A stretch of DNA of 6,880 bases from positions 1-6,880 of the forward strand of contig CAMFFI010000054.1 of the NCBI GenBank assembly GCA_945949625.1, in the 5' to 3' direction. The notes below the pieces were generated by a model. That model was not told the origin of the DNA. It ran no database searches and worked only from the letters and a program-made list of their open reading frames with translations. Positions 1 to 4,177 of the stretch are shown here, one piece after another; the stretch's first letter is position 1, and each line of letters starts with the position of its first letter. A program made the position numbers and the translations under genes. Origin of the DNA: an uncultured bacterium. GTDB taxonomy: Bacteria; Bacillota; Clostridia; Oscillospirales; Acutalibacteraceae.

Positions 1-76
1 GCTGCGCACCCTGTGAATTGTTAAGCCCCATAAGATTCATTTTGTAATTTATAAGGGCGGTAAAATGTCTGTACAT
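1..76 (-). CDS. Start of next early-operon gene (cut by window edge)
   Basis: ATG at 76 lies one base after the stop of the annealing-protein gene and has AAGGAG upstream within it. The frame is open to the window edge for 25 codons (MYRHFTALINYKMNLMGLNN then SQGAQ). Nothing in these residues identifies a family. Genes in this place in related phages often encode single-strand-binding, replication or nuclease proteins, but that is context only. Confidence 0.5.
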   Translation of the reverse strand, partial: MYRHFTALINYKMNLMGLNNSQGAQ

Positions 77-77
77 C

Positions 78-692
78 TTATTTCTCCTTCTTTTCTTTCT
101 TCTCTTTAAGCTTTCTCAATGTGAAAATCAGCTGTTCCGCTGAAAATTCAGAAAAAGCCGTCACATTTGTTCCATATTTCTGATTAACAAATTCAAGCAT
201 TTTTGTACCGTCCGTTTCGGTTTCAGTCAAAAGCCTTGAAATAGTATCAATATAATTTCTCTTTGTCGCTTCGTCCGGTTCGCTTTCGGTTTTTTGCGCC
301 GTTTCTTCCGGTAAGTCCTCGCCGGCATAAATGTAAAGCCCAAGTCCGTGCCGTGCCAAAGCCTTTGTAAGTGAACGCTGAATGGCCTTGTTTACATCAA
401 AAGAAGTAATATCTTTAAGCGGAATGCTTTTGTTTTTGTAGTCCATGACCGGAAGGTACTCGATATGTTCAATTCCGTTTACTATAACTCCGGTCTTTAC
501 CCAAGCGGTTCTCCCGTCAGTCCAGTAAATACATCCGTTTTCATCTTCGTATATACGATAATTGGAATCTGGGAATCTCTTCTTTACCTCTCCCCAAGCC
601 CAAGCCCACGAAAGATATGTAAGCCCGTTTTTCTTTTCGGTTTTGTCATTCACGTTTATACTGTTAAGTTCGCAAAAATAATTTTCAGTCAT
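78..692 (-). CDS. Single-strand annealing protein, DUF1071 / Sak3-type
   Basis: This family binds single-stranded DNA and anneals complementary strands in phage recombination, normally working with a nuclease that makes the single strands. ATG at 692 follows GGGAGG at good spacing. Residues 21-42 carry the family hallmark LTYLSWAWAWGEVKKRFP. A central beta region has ENGCIYWTDGRTAWVKTGV and YLPVMDYKNKSI. The signature helix region DVNKAIQRSLTKALARHGLGLYIYAGEDLP lies at residues 100-129. The last 70 residues are a charged, probably flexible tail ending in KEKKEKKEK. Length (204) fits the family. Its lysine codons at the end contain the AAGGAG ribosome site of the next gene, which starts one base after the TAA. 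The upstream nuclease partner is truncated. Confidence 0.92.
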   Translation of the reverse strand: MTENYFCELNSINVNDKTEKKNGLTYLSWAWAWGEVKKRFPDSNYRIYEDENGCIYWTDGRTAWVKTGVIVNGIEHIEYLPVMDYKNKSIPLKDITSFDVNKAIQRSLTKALARHGLGLYIYAGEDLPEETAQKTESEPDEATKRNYIDTISRLLTETETDGTKMLEFVNQKYGTNVTAFSEFSAEQLIFTLRKLKEKKEKKEK

Positions 693-703
693 TGTTTTCC
701 TCC

Positions 704-862
704 CTATTCTTCGTCCTTAATACCGAGCATTTTCGCAATGTTAGAGGAATTATCCATAAAATGCTTTGCGCTGTCCTCGCTTTTAAACCCCTCTGTACAA
801 AGGTCTTTTAAAAGATTATCAAGGCTTAAAATCTGTTCATCATATTTATCATAATCATTCAT
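704..862 (-). CDS. Small acidic protein of unknown function, 52 aa
   Basis: I chose ATG at 862 because it overlaps the stop of the 54-aa gene by ATGAATGA, which favours coupled translation. In-frame starts further upstream (874 and TTG 961) would run through the membrane gene in another frame and lack ribosome sites. The product is acidic and helical (MNDYDKYDEQILSLDNLL, later SAKHFMDNSSNIAKMLGIKDEE), with no membrane segment. It ends in TAG four bases before the GGGAGG site of the annealing-protein gene. I do not recognise the family. A small accessory to the neighbouring recombination proteins is possible from context alone. Confidence 0.65.
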   Translation of the reverse strand: MNDYDKYDEQILSLDNLLKDLCTEGFKSEDSAKHFMDNSSNIAKMLGIKDEE

Positions 863-1019
863 TTTTATTACCATATCCAAAACGCTTTTTGTATACAAAA
901 ATAAGAGCAACCAAAATAAAAAAAATAAATACGCAAAAAGGTATATTTTCTGCTGATACAAAAAGCAAAAATGTAAAAAATAAAATAAAAATTTCTAAAA
1001 TTATCTGTTTATTTTTCAT
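855..1019 (-). CDS. Two-helix small membrane protein, 54 aa
   Basis: ATG at 1019 is preceded by AAGGAG six bases upstream and ends in TGA 857-855, overlapping the next ATG by eight bases (ATGAATGA). The product starts MKNKQIILEI and has two hydrophobic helices, about residues 6-22 and 27-43, separated by a short AENIP turn, followed by a basic end (YKKRFGYGNKNE). That is a typical small hairpin membrane protein with a positive-inside tail. Another frame over the same bases begins at a TTG with no ribosome site, so I prefer this one. A role in a recombination operon is not obvious. Phage early operons often carry such small membrane proteins, some of them superinfection-exclusion factors. That is only a suggestion. 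Confidence 0.7.
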   Translation of the reverse strand: MKNKQIILEIFILFFTFLLFVSAENIPFCVFIFFILVALIFVYKKRFGYGNKNE

Positions 1020-1051
1020 TTATACTCCTTATTTGTTTTAGTAATCGTCAT

Positions 1052-1405
1052 TTAAAATAATTTCTTCATCTGGAAGCCGTCCGTGCTCAAAGCGTCATAA
1101 CGCCCGATAATTTTATTTCCGTGTGGCGTTGCATACTCAAACCATTTTTCAGTCTCCGATATTTCAGGGAGCTTTGGCAAAACATATTTTTCAAAAGCTT
1201 TAGCCATGGCTCGAATTTTAGGGCTTTGAGCTTCATATTCTTCGCCTTTAAGTAAGTTCTCTAAACACTCGTGATATTGTGATCCTTGCTCAAGGCACTC
1301 AATAGGCTCTGCATACTCAAGGCAATACCGATATTTAAGCTCATATAGGCGGCGGCAATTTTTAAATGTCTGAATTTGGCTGTTAGAAAATGCTTTGATC
1401 TCCAT
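1052..1405 (-). pseudogene. Truncated PD-(D/E)XK nuclease (Cas4/RecB-like), catalytic half missing
   Basis: ATG at 1405 has AGGAGGTG eight bases upstream. The 117 residues match the front of phage PD-(D/E)XK exonucleases: S-x-S-Q-I-x-x-F-x-x-C at residues 7-17, G-S-x-Y-H at 41-45 (motif-I His), and G-R-Y-D at 101-104 (first catalytic Asp). The protein then ends after SFQ-like residues at TAA 1054-1052. The expected E-x-K strand, the Q-x-x-x-Y helix and the C-terminal cysteines that would pair with Cys17 are absent. The family is normally well over 200 residues. A neighbouring frame over the same bases reads RFEHGRLPDEEIILNDDY and stops at 1040-1038, which looks like a genuine acidic C-terminus. 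An out-of-frame internal deletion is the simplest explanation. The partner annealing protein lies two genes on. The product is almost certainly inactive as a nuclease. Confidence 0.8.
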
Positions 1406-1577
1406 CCTTGAGCACCTCCTTGAGAATTTTACCTTGTATGAGCACGGTGGGTTTTCCGCCGTTTTCGATTTTTACAACAGTCGGCTGAGAAATACCGATA
1501 CGCTTTGCCGCTTCCTGCTGAGTAAGCTCGTACTTGATACGATAATTTTTAAGTAGCTCGGAAAAATCATATTTCAT
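1383..1577 (-). CDS. XRE-family (Cro/C1-type) helix-turn-helix regulator, 64 aa
   Basis: The ATG at 1577 is preceded by GGGGGTGAT. Residues 18-40 (ELTQQEAAKRIGISQPTVVKIENG) are a clear XRE helix-turn-helix with the usual Q-x-x-x-A at the start of helix two, GIS turn, Q-P-T-V recognition helix and I-E-N-G end. The total of 64 residues leaves only a short helical tail, so this is a compact Cro-like DNA-binding protein with no sensor or cleavage domain. It is placed within the operon it probably regulates, and an inverted repeat at the P2 start is a candidate operator. Its final 23 bases overlap the start of the nuclease gene, whose AGGAGGTG site lies in this coding sequence. Confidence 0.9.
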   Translation of the reverse strand: MKYDFSELLKNYRIKYELTQQEAAKRIGISQPTVVKIENGGKPTVLIQGKILKEVLKDGDQSIF

Positions 1578-1581
1578 TTTA

Positions 1582-1803
1582 TCACCCCCTTCTTATGTAT
1601 TCGTGAGCGTCAATAAACTCGCAAATTTTTTCGTCAACTTTGCTTTCAAAGAGTTCTGCCGGAAACCAAGTGCGATACACAAAAAGTATATCTATTAGTT
1701 GGTGCTTTTGAGCTTCCGTTTCGGCTGTGCGGTACATATCCACAATCGCCTCAAAGAATCCTTTTGCTAAAAGTTCAAGCTCAAAGACTTCTTTTTTTGT
1801 CAT
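1582..1803 (-). CDS. Early-operon protein of unknown function, 73 aa
   Basis: I chose ATG at 1803 because AAAGGAGG lies directly upstream at good spacing. An in-frame TTG at 1830 lies upstream of that site and has none of its own. The product is mostly helical, starting MTKKEVFELELLAKGFFEAIVDMYR and ending IDAHEYIRRG, with a mix of acidic and aromatic residues and no membrane segment or motif I recognise. It is the first gene after P2. Its TGA stop lies inside the GGGGGTGAT ribosome site of the next gene, so the two are probably coupled. Early phage genes of this size are often regulators or host-takeover proteins, but nothing in the sequence shows that. Confidence 0.75.
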   Translation of the reverse strand: MTKKEVFELELLAKGFFEAIVDMYRTAETEAQKHQLIDILFVYRTWFPAELFESKVDEKICEFIDAHEYIRRG

Positions 1804-1853
1804 TTCGTTTCCTCCTTTTGTCAGTTTCAAATATCTTGTTTTTGTTATTTATT

Positions 1854-1882
1854 TCGTAAGGTCTTTATCTTTTTCCTTACAA
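1854..1882 (-). promoter_or_regulatory. Inverted repeat in the early leader (possible operator)
   Basis: TTGTAAGG (1882-1875) and CCTTACGA (1861-1854) form an inverted repeat, 7 of 8 positions matching, around 13 bases at the predicted P2 start. A dimeric XRE-type regulator binding here would block P2, and the operon's second gene encodes such a protein. In RNA the repeat could also form a small hairpin. No second copy was found near P1. Confidence 0.35.
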
Positions 1883-1886
1883 GTAT

Positions 1887-1915
1887 ATTATACTACTTTA
1901 TTTTTGATTTGTAAA
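1887..1915 (-). promoter_or_regulatory. Promoter P2 of the early operon (sigma-A consensus)
   Basis: TTTACA at 1915-1910, a 17-base spacer and a perfect TATAAT at 1892-1887. The predicted start is near 1880, giving a leader of about 77 bases before the ATG at 1803. It lies just downstream of the hairpin terminator and is the likely main promoter for the recombination genes. Confidence 0.8.
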
Positions 1916-1949
1916 TAGTTTTTTTTATTTTTTTTGAGAAAATACATAG

Positions 1950-1983
1950 AAAAATAGTCCGTTTTTTAAGACGGACTATTTTT
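1950..1983 (-). terminator. Perfect 13-bp bidirectional hairpin terminator
   Basis: Arms AAAAATAGTCCGT (1950-1962) and ACGGACTATTTTT (1971-1983) are exact inverted repeats around an eight-base loop. Each strand ends the stem in five T, so it can act on both strands. It lies between P1 and P2 and insulates the early operon from any read-through from the late side. Confidence 0.85.
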
Positions 1984-2026
1984 CCGATTTTGAAAGAAAA
2001 ACAAAAGGAGAAATTCCATTGGGAAC
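1950..2026 (-). ncRNA. Predicted ~77-nt RNA from P1 to the hairpin terminator
   Basis: P1 and the hairpin at 1950-1983 bracket an RNA with a single-stranded 5' part and a terminator stem. No ribosome site followed by a meaningful frame is present. The 5' part carries a pyrimidine stretch (2014-2001 read on the minus strand, AUUUCUCCUUUUGU). It can pair over ten bases with the ribosome site of the 73-aa gene (1812-1821) and over ten with that of the gene starting at 76 (80-89). It could be a trans-acting small RNA or the attenuated leader of the early operon. Existence is inferred from promoter plus terminator only. Confidence 0.45.
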
Positions 2027-2032
2027 ATTCAT

Positions 2033-2061
2033 ATAATATCACTGCTTTGTCCCTATGTCAA
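2033..2061 (-). promoter_or_regulatory. Promoter P1 (sigma-A consensus)
   Basis: TTGACA at 2061-2056, a 17-base spacer and TATTAT at 2038-2033, with AT-rich sequence above. The predicted start is near 2026. This is the best promoter in the window, and it reads into a terminator only about 45 bases downstream of its start, so most transcripts should be short unless termination is overcome. Confidence 0.75.
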
Positions 2062-2100
2062 TACTTTTAAATTATATACTTTAAATTATATTTATACTTT
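2061..2100 (-). repeat. Three AAAGTAT direct repeats / AT-rich UP element above P1
   Basis: On the minus strand AAAGTAT occurs at 2100-2094, 2082-2076 and 2067-2061, with the longer unit (A)AATTATATACTTT-like partly tandem at 2063-2091. The last copy abuts the -35 box of P1. Such a tract could be an UP element raising promoter strength or repeated sites for a phage regulator. The spacing (18 and 15 bases) is not fixed, so specific binding is a guess. Confidence 0.45.
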
Positions 2101-2218
2101 TTAATGTAGCATTTTAAGGTAAAAAGTAATTAATATATAAAAAAATATTTTCTATATAGGAAGAATAGAAACCAGTGTATTTTATACATACATCATACAC
2201 TAAACTTCAGAAAGCCTT

Positions 2219-2521
2219 TCAATAACTTTTCGGTACAGCACCGGATTGCCCGCCTGTGGTTTTCTGTGCGGGAGTATAGCTGTAAATTTCTATGCTTGCA
2301 AATCCCGCTCCGTCAGTGATTTTTTTATAAAAAATATCCTCGTTTGCATCGAAAAGCACTGCGGCGGCATTAGCCCCCATCTGGTACGCCTGTGCGCCTT
2401 GATAACCGTTACCATGCATAATTTGTCAGCCATTTTTAAATTGCGAAATAGGGGCATTTGCGGGGTTTACAGAGGCATATCTATTATATGGATTTTGTTG
2501 CAGCATATATGGGTCATACAT
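2219..2521 (-). pseudogene. Broken phage structural-type gene (in-frame TGA and frameshift)
   Basis: ATG at 2521 has GGAG nine bases upstream and opens a frame MYDPYMLQQNPYNRY that runs 31 codons into TGA (2428-2426). The same frame then continues for 68 codons as QIMHGNGYQGAQAYQM, ANEDIFYKKITDGAGF and IEIYSYTPA. The whole resembles small proteins of clostridial phages that start with a Met/Tyr/Pro/Gln-rich tail and carry a G-A-x-A-Y-x-M ... FDxNEDxFY ... TDGAGFxxI core. The current frame ends KSY-TGA. Dropping one base in the A4 run at 2263-2260 would instead give a longer tail ending YRKVIERLSEV-TAG at 2202-2200. An internal ATG at 2419 could still give 66 residues, but no good ribosome site precedes it. 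Function in the family is unknown to me, and a virion or tail role is usually assumed. Confidence 0.7.
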
Positions 2522-2551
2522 TTTTACCATCTCCGTTTCTCTAAAAAAAAT

Positions 2552-2614
2552 ATAACAAAAAGACTGCGAAATTACCATTGACAAAATGTAGTAAAATCGT
2601 AGTCTTTTTGTTAT
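2552..2614 (-). terminator. Long palindromic hairpin, late-operon terminator
   Basis: Outer arms of 18 bases (2552-2569 and 2597-2614) match at 17 positions, with the exception able to form G:U in RNA. Inside, TTAC/GTAA and CATT/AATG pair further around a GACAA loop, so most of the 63 bases fold. On the minus strand the stem ends in TTTTTGTTAT and runs on into eight T, 30 bases after the last lysis gene. This is a convincing intrinsic terminator for the late operon. The plus strand also leaves the stem with five T, so it may stop transcription in both directions. Confidence 0.8.
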
Positions 2615-2643
2615 GAAAGGAAGTATAAAAATGAAAAAGAAAC

Positions 2644-2862
2644 CTAATATTGATTCATCTGCTCAATAACTTCGGGTACTCCCGAAAGCAAATTCTCAAG
2701 CATGCTCATATGCTTATCAAAAAGATATGCTCCGCTGAGTATCGCCACTGTGAGCACGGCGGCAAGCGCTATAATAAGCACCTTGAGCACCGAGCACTTT
2801 TGCCGCGTGTTCAAGCGCTCTTTTGCCGCCGTCCGCATTGCTTGACATTCTTTACAGTCCAT
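2644..2862 (-). CDS. Small single-pass membrane protein with N-terminal CxxC, lysis cassette
   Basis: The ATG at 2862 lies six bases after the upstream TAA, with AGGGGAT as ribosome site. The 72-residue product begins MDCKECQAMR, giving a CxxC pair at residues 3 and 6 and a third Cys at 23. It has one strong membrane helix at about 25-48 and an amphipathic end (SMLENLLSGVPEVIEQM). It stops at TAG 2646-2644. As the last gene before the terminator of a holin-endolysin-XhlA run it is probably a lysis accessory protein, perhaps a pinholin-like or regulatory component. I do not recognise a named family. A single CxxC pair is too little to claim metal binding. Confidence 0.7.
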   Translation of the reverse strand: MDCKECQAMRTAAKERLNTRQKCSVLKVLIIALAAVLTVAILSGAYLFDKHMSMLENLLSGVPEVIEQMNQY

Positions 2863-2868
2863 ATTTTT

Positions 2869-3114
2869 TTATCCCCTAAAAATCAAAGATACAACATAAC
2901 CAACCACAGAAGTCGTTATAATGCTCGTAAGCGCGACAAGCCATCTAAGTTCAGTTTTGATAACTGCAAAATCTGTAGTAAGTCTTGCAATTTCGTCTTT
3001 TGTGTCCTGTCGGTCATGCTCACAGTCTTCTTTCCGCTTGTATCGGTCATCAAGTTCGGCAAATTTGTCGTCAATATAAGTTTTGAGCTGTTTTTTGAGA
3101 TCTTCATTTGTCAC
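2869..3114 (-). CDS. XhlA-like lysis accessory protein (coiled coil plus C-terminal membrane helix)
   Basis: The start is GTG at 3114, overlapping the endolysin stop by GTGA. The only ribosome site is a modest GGTGA, so translation is probably coupled to the endolysin. The 81-residue protein is highly charged and helical from 1 to 55, including KTYIDDKFAELDDRYKRKE and RQDTKDEIARL, and then has one membrane helix at about 57-78 (WLVALTSIITTSVVGYVVSLIF). This layout is that of the small haemolysin XhlA/holin-associated proteins of Gram-positive phages, which help the holin or anchor lysis proteins to the membrane. The assignment rests on architecture and position. A second holin-like protein is an equivalent description. 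Confidence 0.75.
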   Translation of the reverse strand: MTNEDLKKQLKTYIDDKFAELDDRYKRKEDCEHDRQDTKDEIARLTTDFAVIKTELRWLVALTSIITTSVVGYVVSLIFRG

Positions 3115-3782
3115 GGGATTTTCACCGCAAAAGGATTTTCATCGCTTTTTGCTTTTTCCTTTCCGGCTTTCTTTACCGCGCCTTCAGTCGGTAACAACTT
3201 AAATGCATACTGGTCATACCACTGTGAAAAGACCGCATGTACCGTCTGTCCTGCTCCGATGTGCAGCACTTCGCATGGGTTTACTGTGGAGTCTATACTG
3301 CCACGGCGCAAAAGTGCGTGTCCCTTGCTCGAAATTCCTGTGCAATACAGCGGGTAATGGGTGTCCGTGTCAAACTGTATGTGCAAATGCGGCCCGCTGG
3401 TGGCAGCTCCAGTGTTGCCATAAAACCCAAGGCAGGTTTTGGGAGTGACTTTGTCACCTACTTTGACTTTGGGAGGCGCTGACATATGCATATAAGTGCA
3501 TACCAAGTCCATAACTTCGCCTGTCTTATGGTTGTAGCAGTCTTTATAAATAATTACAAGGCAATAACCGCATCCGCTTCCTTTACCGGTGGTCTTTCCG
3601 TTCAGTCCGTCAAGCCCTGCGGCTTTCACAACGCCGTTTCCGAGTGCGTAGAGAGCGCGATTTCGGGTCGCGCTCACACAGTCCACCCCATAATGTGTAT
3701 AGCCCCAATATTTGCGATATTTTGCGTTTTTATAGCCCGCGGTAGGCTTGAATTCATCAATCGGAAGTATAAGCTTTTGCAT
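3111..3782 (-). CDS. Endolysin, M23-family zinc metallopeptidase
   Basis: The enzyme is predicted to cut peptide bonds in host peptidoglycan during lysis. It has 223 residues and ATG at 3782, with AGGAGG eight bases upstream inside the holin gene. The M23 (LytM/lysostaphin-like) zinc site is complete: His30 and Asp34 in HYGVD, His99 in YMHM, and His132/His134 in GPHLH. The conserved glycine-rich core (KVGDKVTPKTCLGFYGNTG) lies between. Residues 135-195 extend beyond the usual domain, and the last 25 residues are Lys/Glu-rich and probably disordered. There is no signal peptide, fitting export through the holin. Eight cysteines (35, 71, 74, 82, 95, 117, 147, 170) are unusual for a lytic enzyme. 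No recognisable wall-binding repeat is present. The stop overlaps the next GTG by four bases (GTGA). Confidence 0.93.
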   Translation of the reverse strand: MQKLILPIDEFKPTAGYKNAKYRKYWGYTHYGVDCVSATRNRALYALGNGVVKAAGLDGLNGKTTGKGSGCGYCLVIIYKDCYNHKTGEVMDLVCTYMHMSAPPKVKVGDKVTPKTCLGFYGNTGAATSGPHLHIQFDTDTHYPLYCTGISSKGHALLRRGSIDSTVNPCEVLHIGAGQTVHAVFSQWYDQYAFKLLPTEGAVKKAGKEKAKSDENPFAVKIP

Positions 3783-3785
3783 ATG

Positions 3786-4067
3786 TTAGTCCTCCTCTTG
3801 CGGAGGTGCTTCACGGTCGTCCACAGGCACTTCATACCGCATAGCACGCTCAGAGTCATCAAGCCCCTTTGTGGTCGGGTCTACGAGTACGCCGAGAGCA
3901 GTCAAACCCGTGATAATGGCAGTCAAGGCGTTAATCACTGTGACCTCCGAAATGCCTGGCACAATGTCAAACGCAGAAAGCAGACAGTACACAAATGTTA
4001 CCGTTGCAGGTACGACAGTAAGCCAAAAAGTGGGATTTTTCAGTCTTACTTTCCAGTTGATTTTCAT
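3786..4067 (-). CDS. phiLC3-type phage holin
   Basis: Holins form lesions in the host membrane that release or activate the endolysin at lysis. I chose ATG at 4067, giving 93 residues that start MKINWKVRLKNPTFW, because this matches the usual start of the phiLC3 holin family. The frame is open a further 17 codons upstream but without family similarity. Two membrane helices are visible at about residues 13-32 and 43-63, separated by a short SAFDIVPGISE turn. The family motif DPTTKGLDDSERAMRY follows at residues 63-78. The C-terminus is charged and acidic (PPQEED), and its codons contain the AGGAGG site of the endolysin gene three bases downstream. The upstream ribosome site (GAAGATGAT) is weak, as might suit a timed lysis protein. 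Confidence 0.92.
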   Translation of the reverse strand: MKINWKVRLKNPTFWLTVVPATVTFVYCLLSAFDIVPGISEVTVINALTAIITGLTALGVLVDPTTKGLDDSERAMRYEVPVDDREAPPQEED

Positions 4068-4100
4068 AAAATCATCTTCTTTCTTAAAAATCATAACAAA

Positions 4101-4118
4101 TTGCATTAAAAAATGCAA
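4101..4118 (-). other. Small hairpin between tail and holin genes
   Basis: A 7-bp perfect stem (TTGCATT/AATGCAA) with a four-base T loop on the transcribed strand, followed by TTTG. The stem has only two G:C pairs, so it is a weak terminator at best. It overlaps the stop of the 23-codon gene and lies 34 bases before the holin start, where it could modulate holin expression or protect the message. The role is inferred. Confidence 0.3.
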
Positions 4119-4177
4119 TATATTTCAAACGTAAAAAGGATTGCCGCAATTTTGCTTGTATTATCGTCAAGGCTCAT
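4106..4177 (-). CDS. Small protein, 23 aa, coupled to the tail gene
   Basis: This short frame begins ATG directly after the TAA of the upstream tail gene (TAAATG) and is preceded by GGAGGTAGGATAA, one of the best ribosome sites in the window. The product has a polar N-terminus (MSLDDNTSK) and a hydrophobic helix (IAAILFTFEIYCIF) ending at TAA 4108-4106. Similar-sized small proteins with one hydrophobic helix often lie between tail and holin genes in clostridial phages, but I do not recognise this one. The stop lies within a small hairpin (4101-4118). It could be a real micro-protein or a leader peptide that couples translation to the holin. Confidence 0.5.
   Translation of the reverse strand: MSLDDNTSKIAAILFTFEIYCIF

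Larger units (their letters stand above)
1804..2199. other. AT-rich non-coding control region between late and early modules
   Basis: About 400 bases with no credible gene on either strand. It contains two sigma-A-type promoters, a strong bidirectional terminator, three AAAGTAT repeats upstream of the first promoter, and a GTAAGG inverted repeat in the second leader, all listed separately. From 2100 to 2199 I see only AT-rich sequence and a weak GTGTAT/ATACAC inverted repeat (2175-2200) without a convincing T tract. There is no integrase, repressor, tRNA or recognisable attachment site here. Confidence 0.7.

Noticed and set aside
704..961. 85-aa protein starting at TTG 961 with an N-terminal membrane segment
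   Set aside because: No ribosome site. The hydrophobic part is a frame-shifted reading of the better-supported 54-aa gene, and the ATG at 862 with the ATGAATGA overlap is preferred.
2175..2200. GTGTAT/ATACAC inverted repeat as a terminator or attachment site
   Set aside because: Short AT-rich stem, 14-base loop, no T tract, and no integrase nearby to support an attachment site.
2426..2428. TGA read as tryptophan (alternative genetic code) to rescue the broken gene
   Set aside because: Intact genes here end in TGA with correctly placed downstream starts (5932, 3111, 1582, 855, 6648). Recoding would extend all of them, and no other gene has an internal TGA.
2579..2584. TTGACA on the plus strand inside the palindrome as a promoter
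   Set aside because: No -10 box lies 16-18 bases downstream. The nearest TAAAAT is only eight bases away, and the box falls in the hairpin loop.
2650..3357. 235-aa plus-strand frame across the lysis genes
   Set aside because: It is the complement of three well-supported minus-strand genes, has no ribosome site, and shows no family features.
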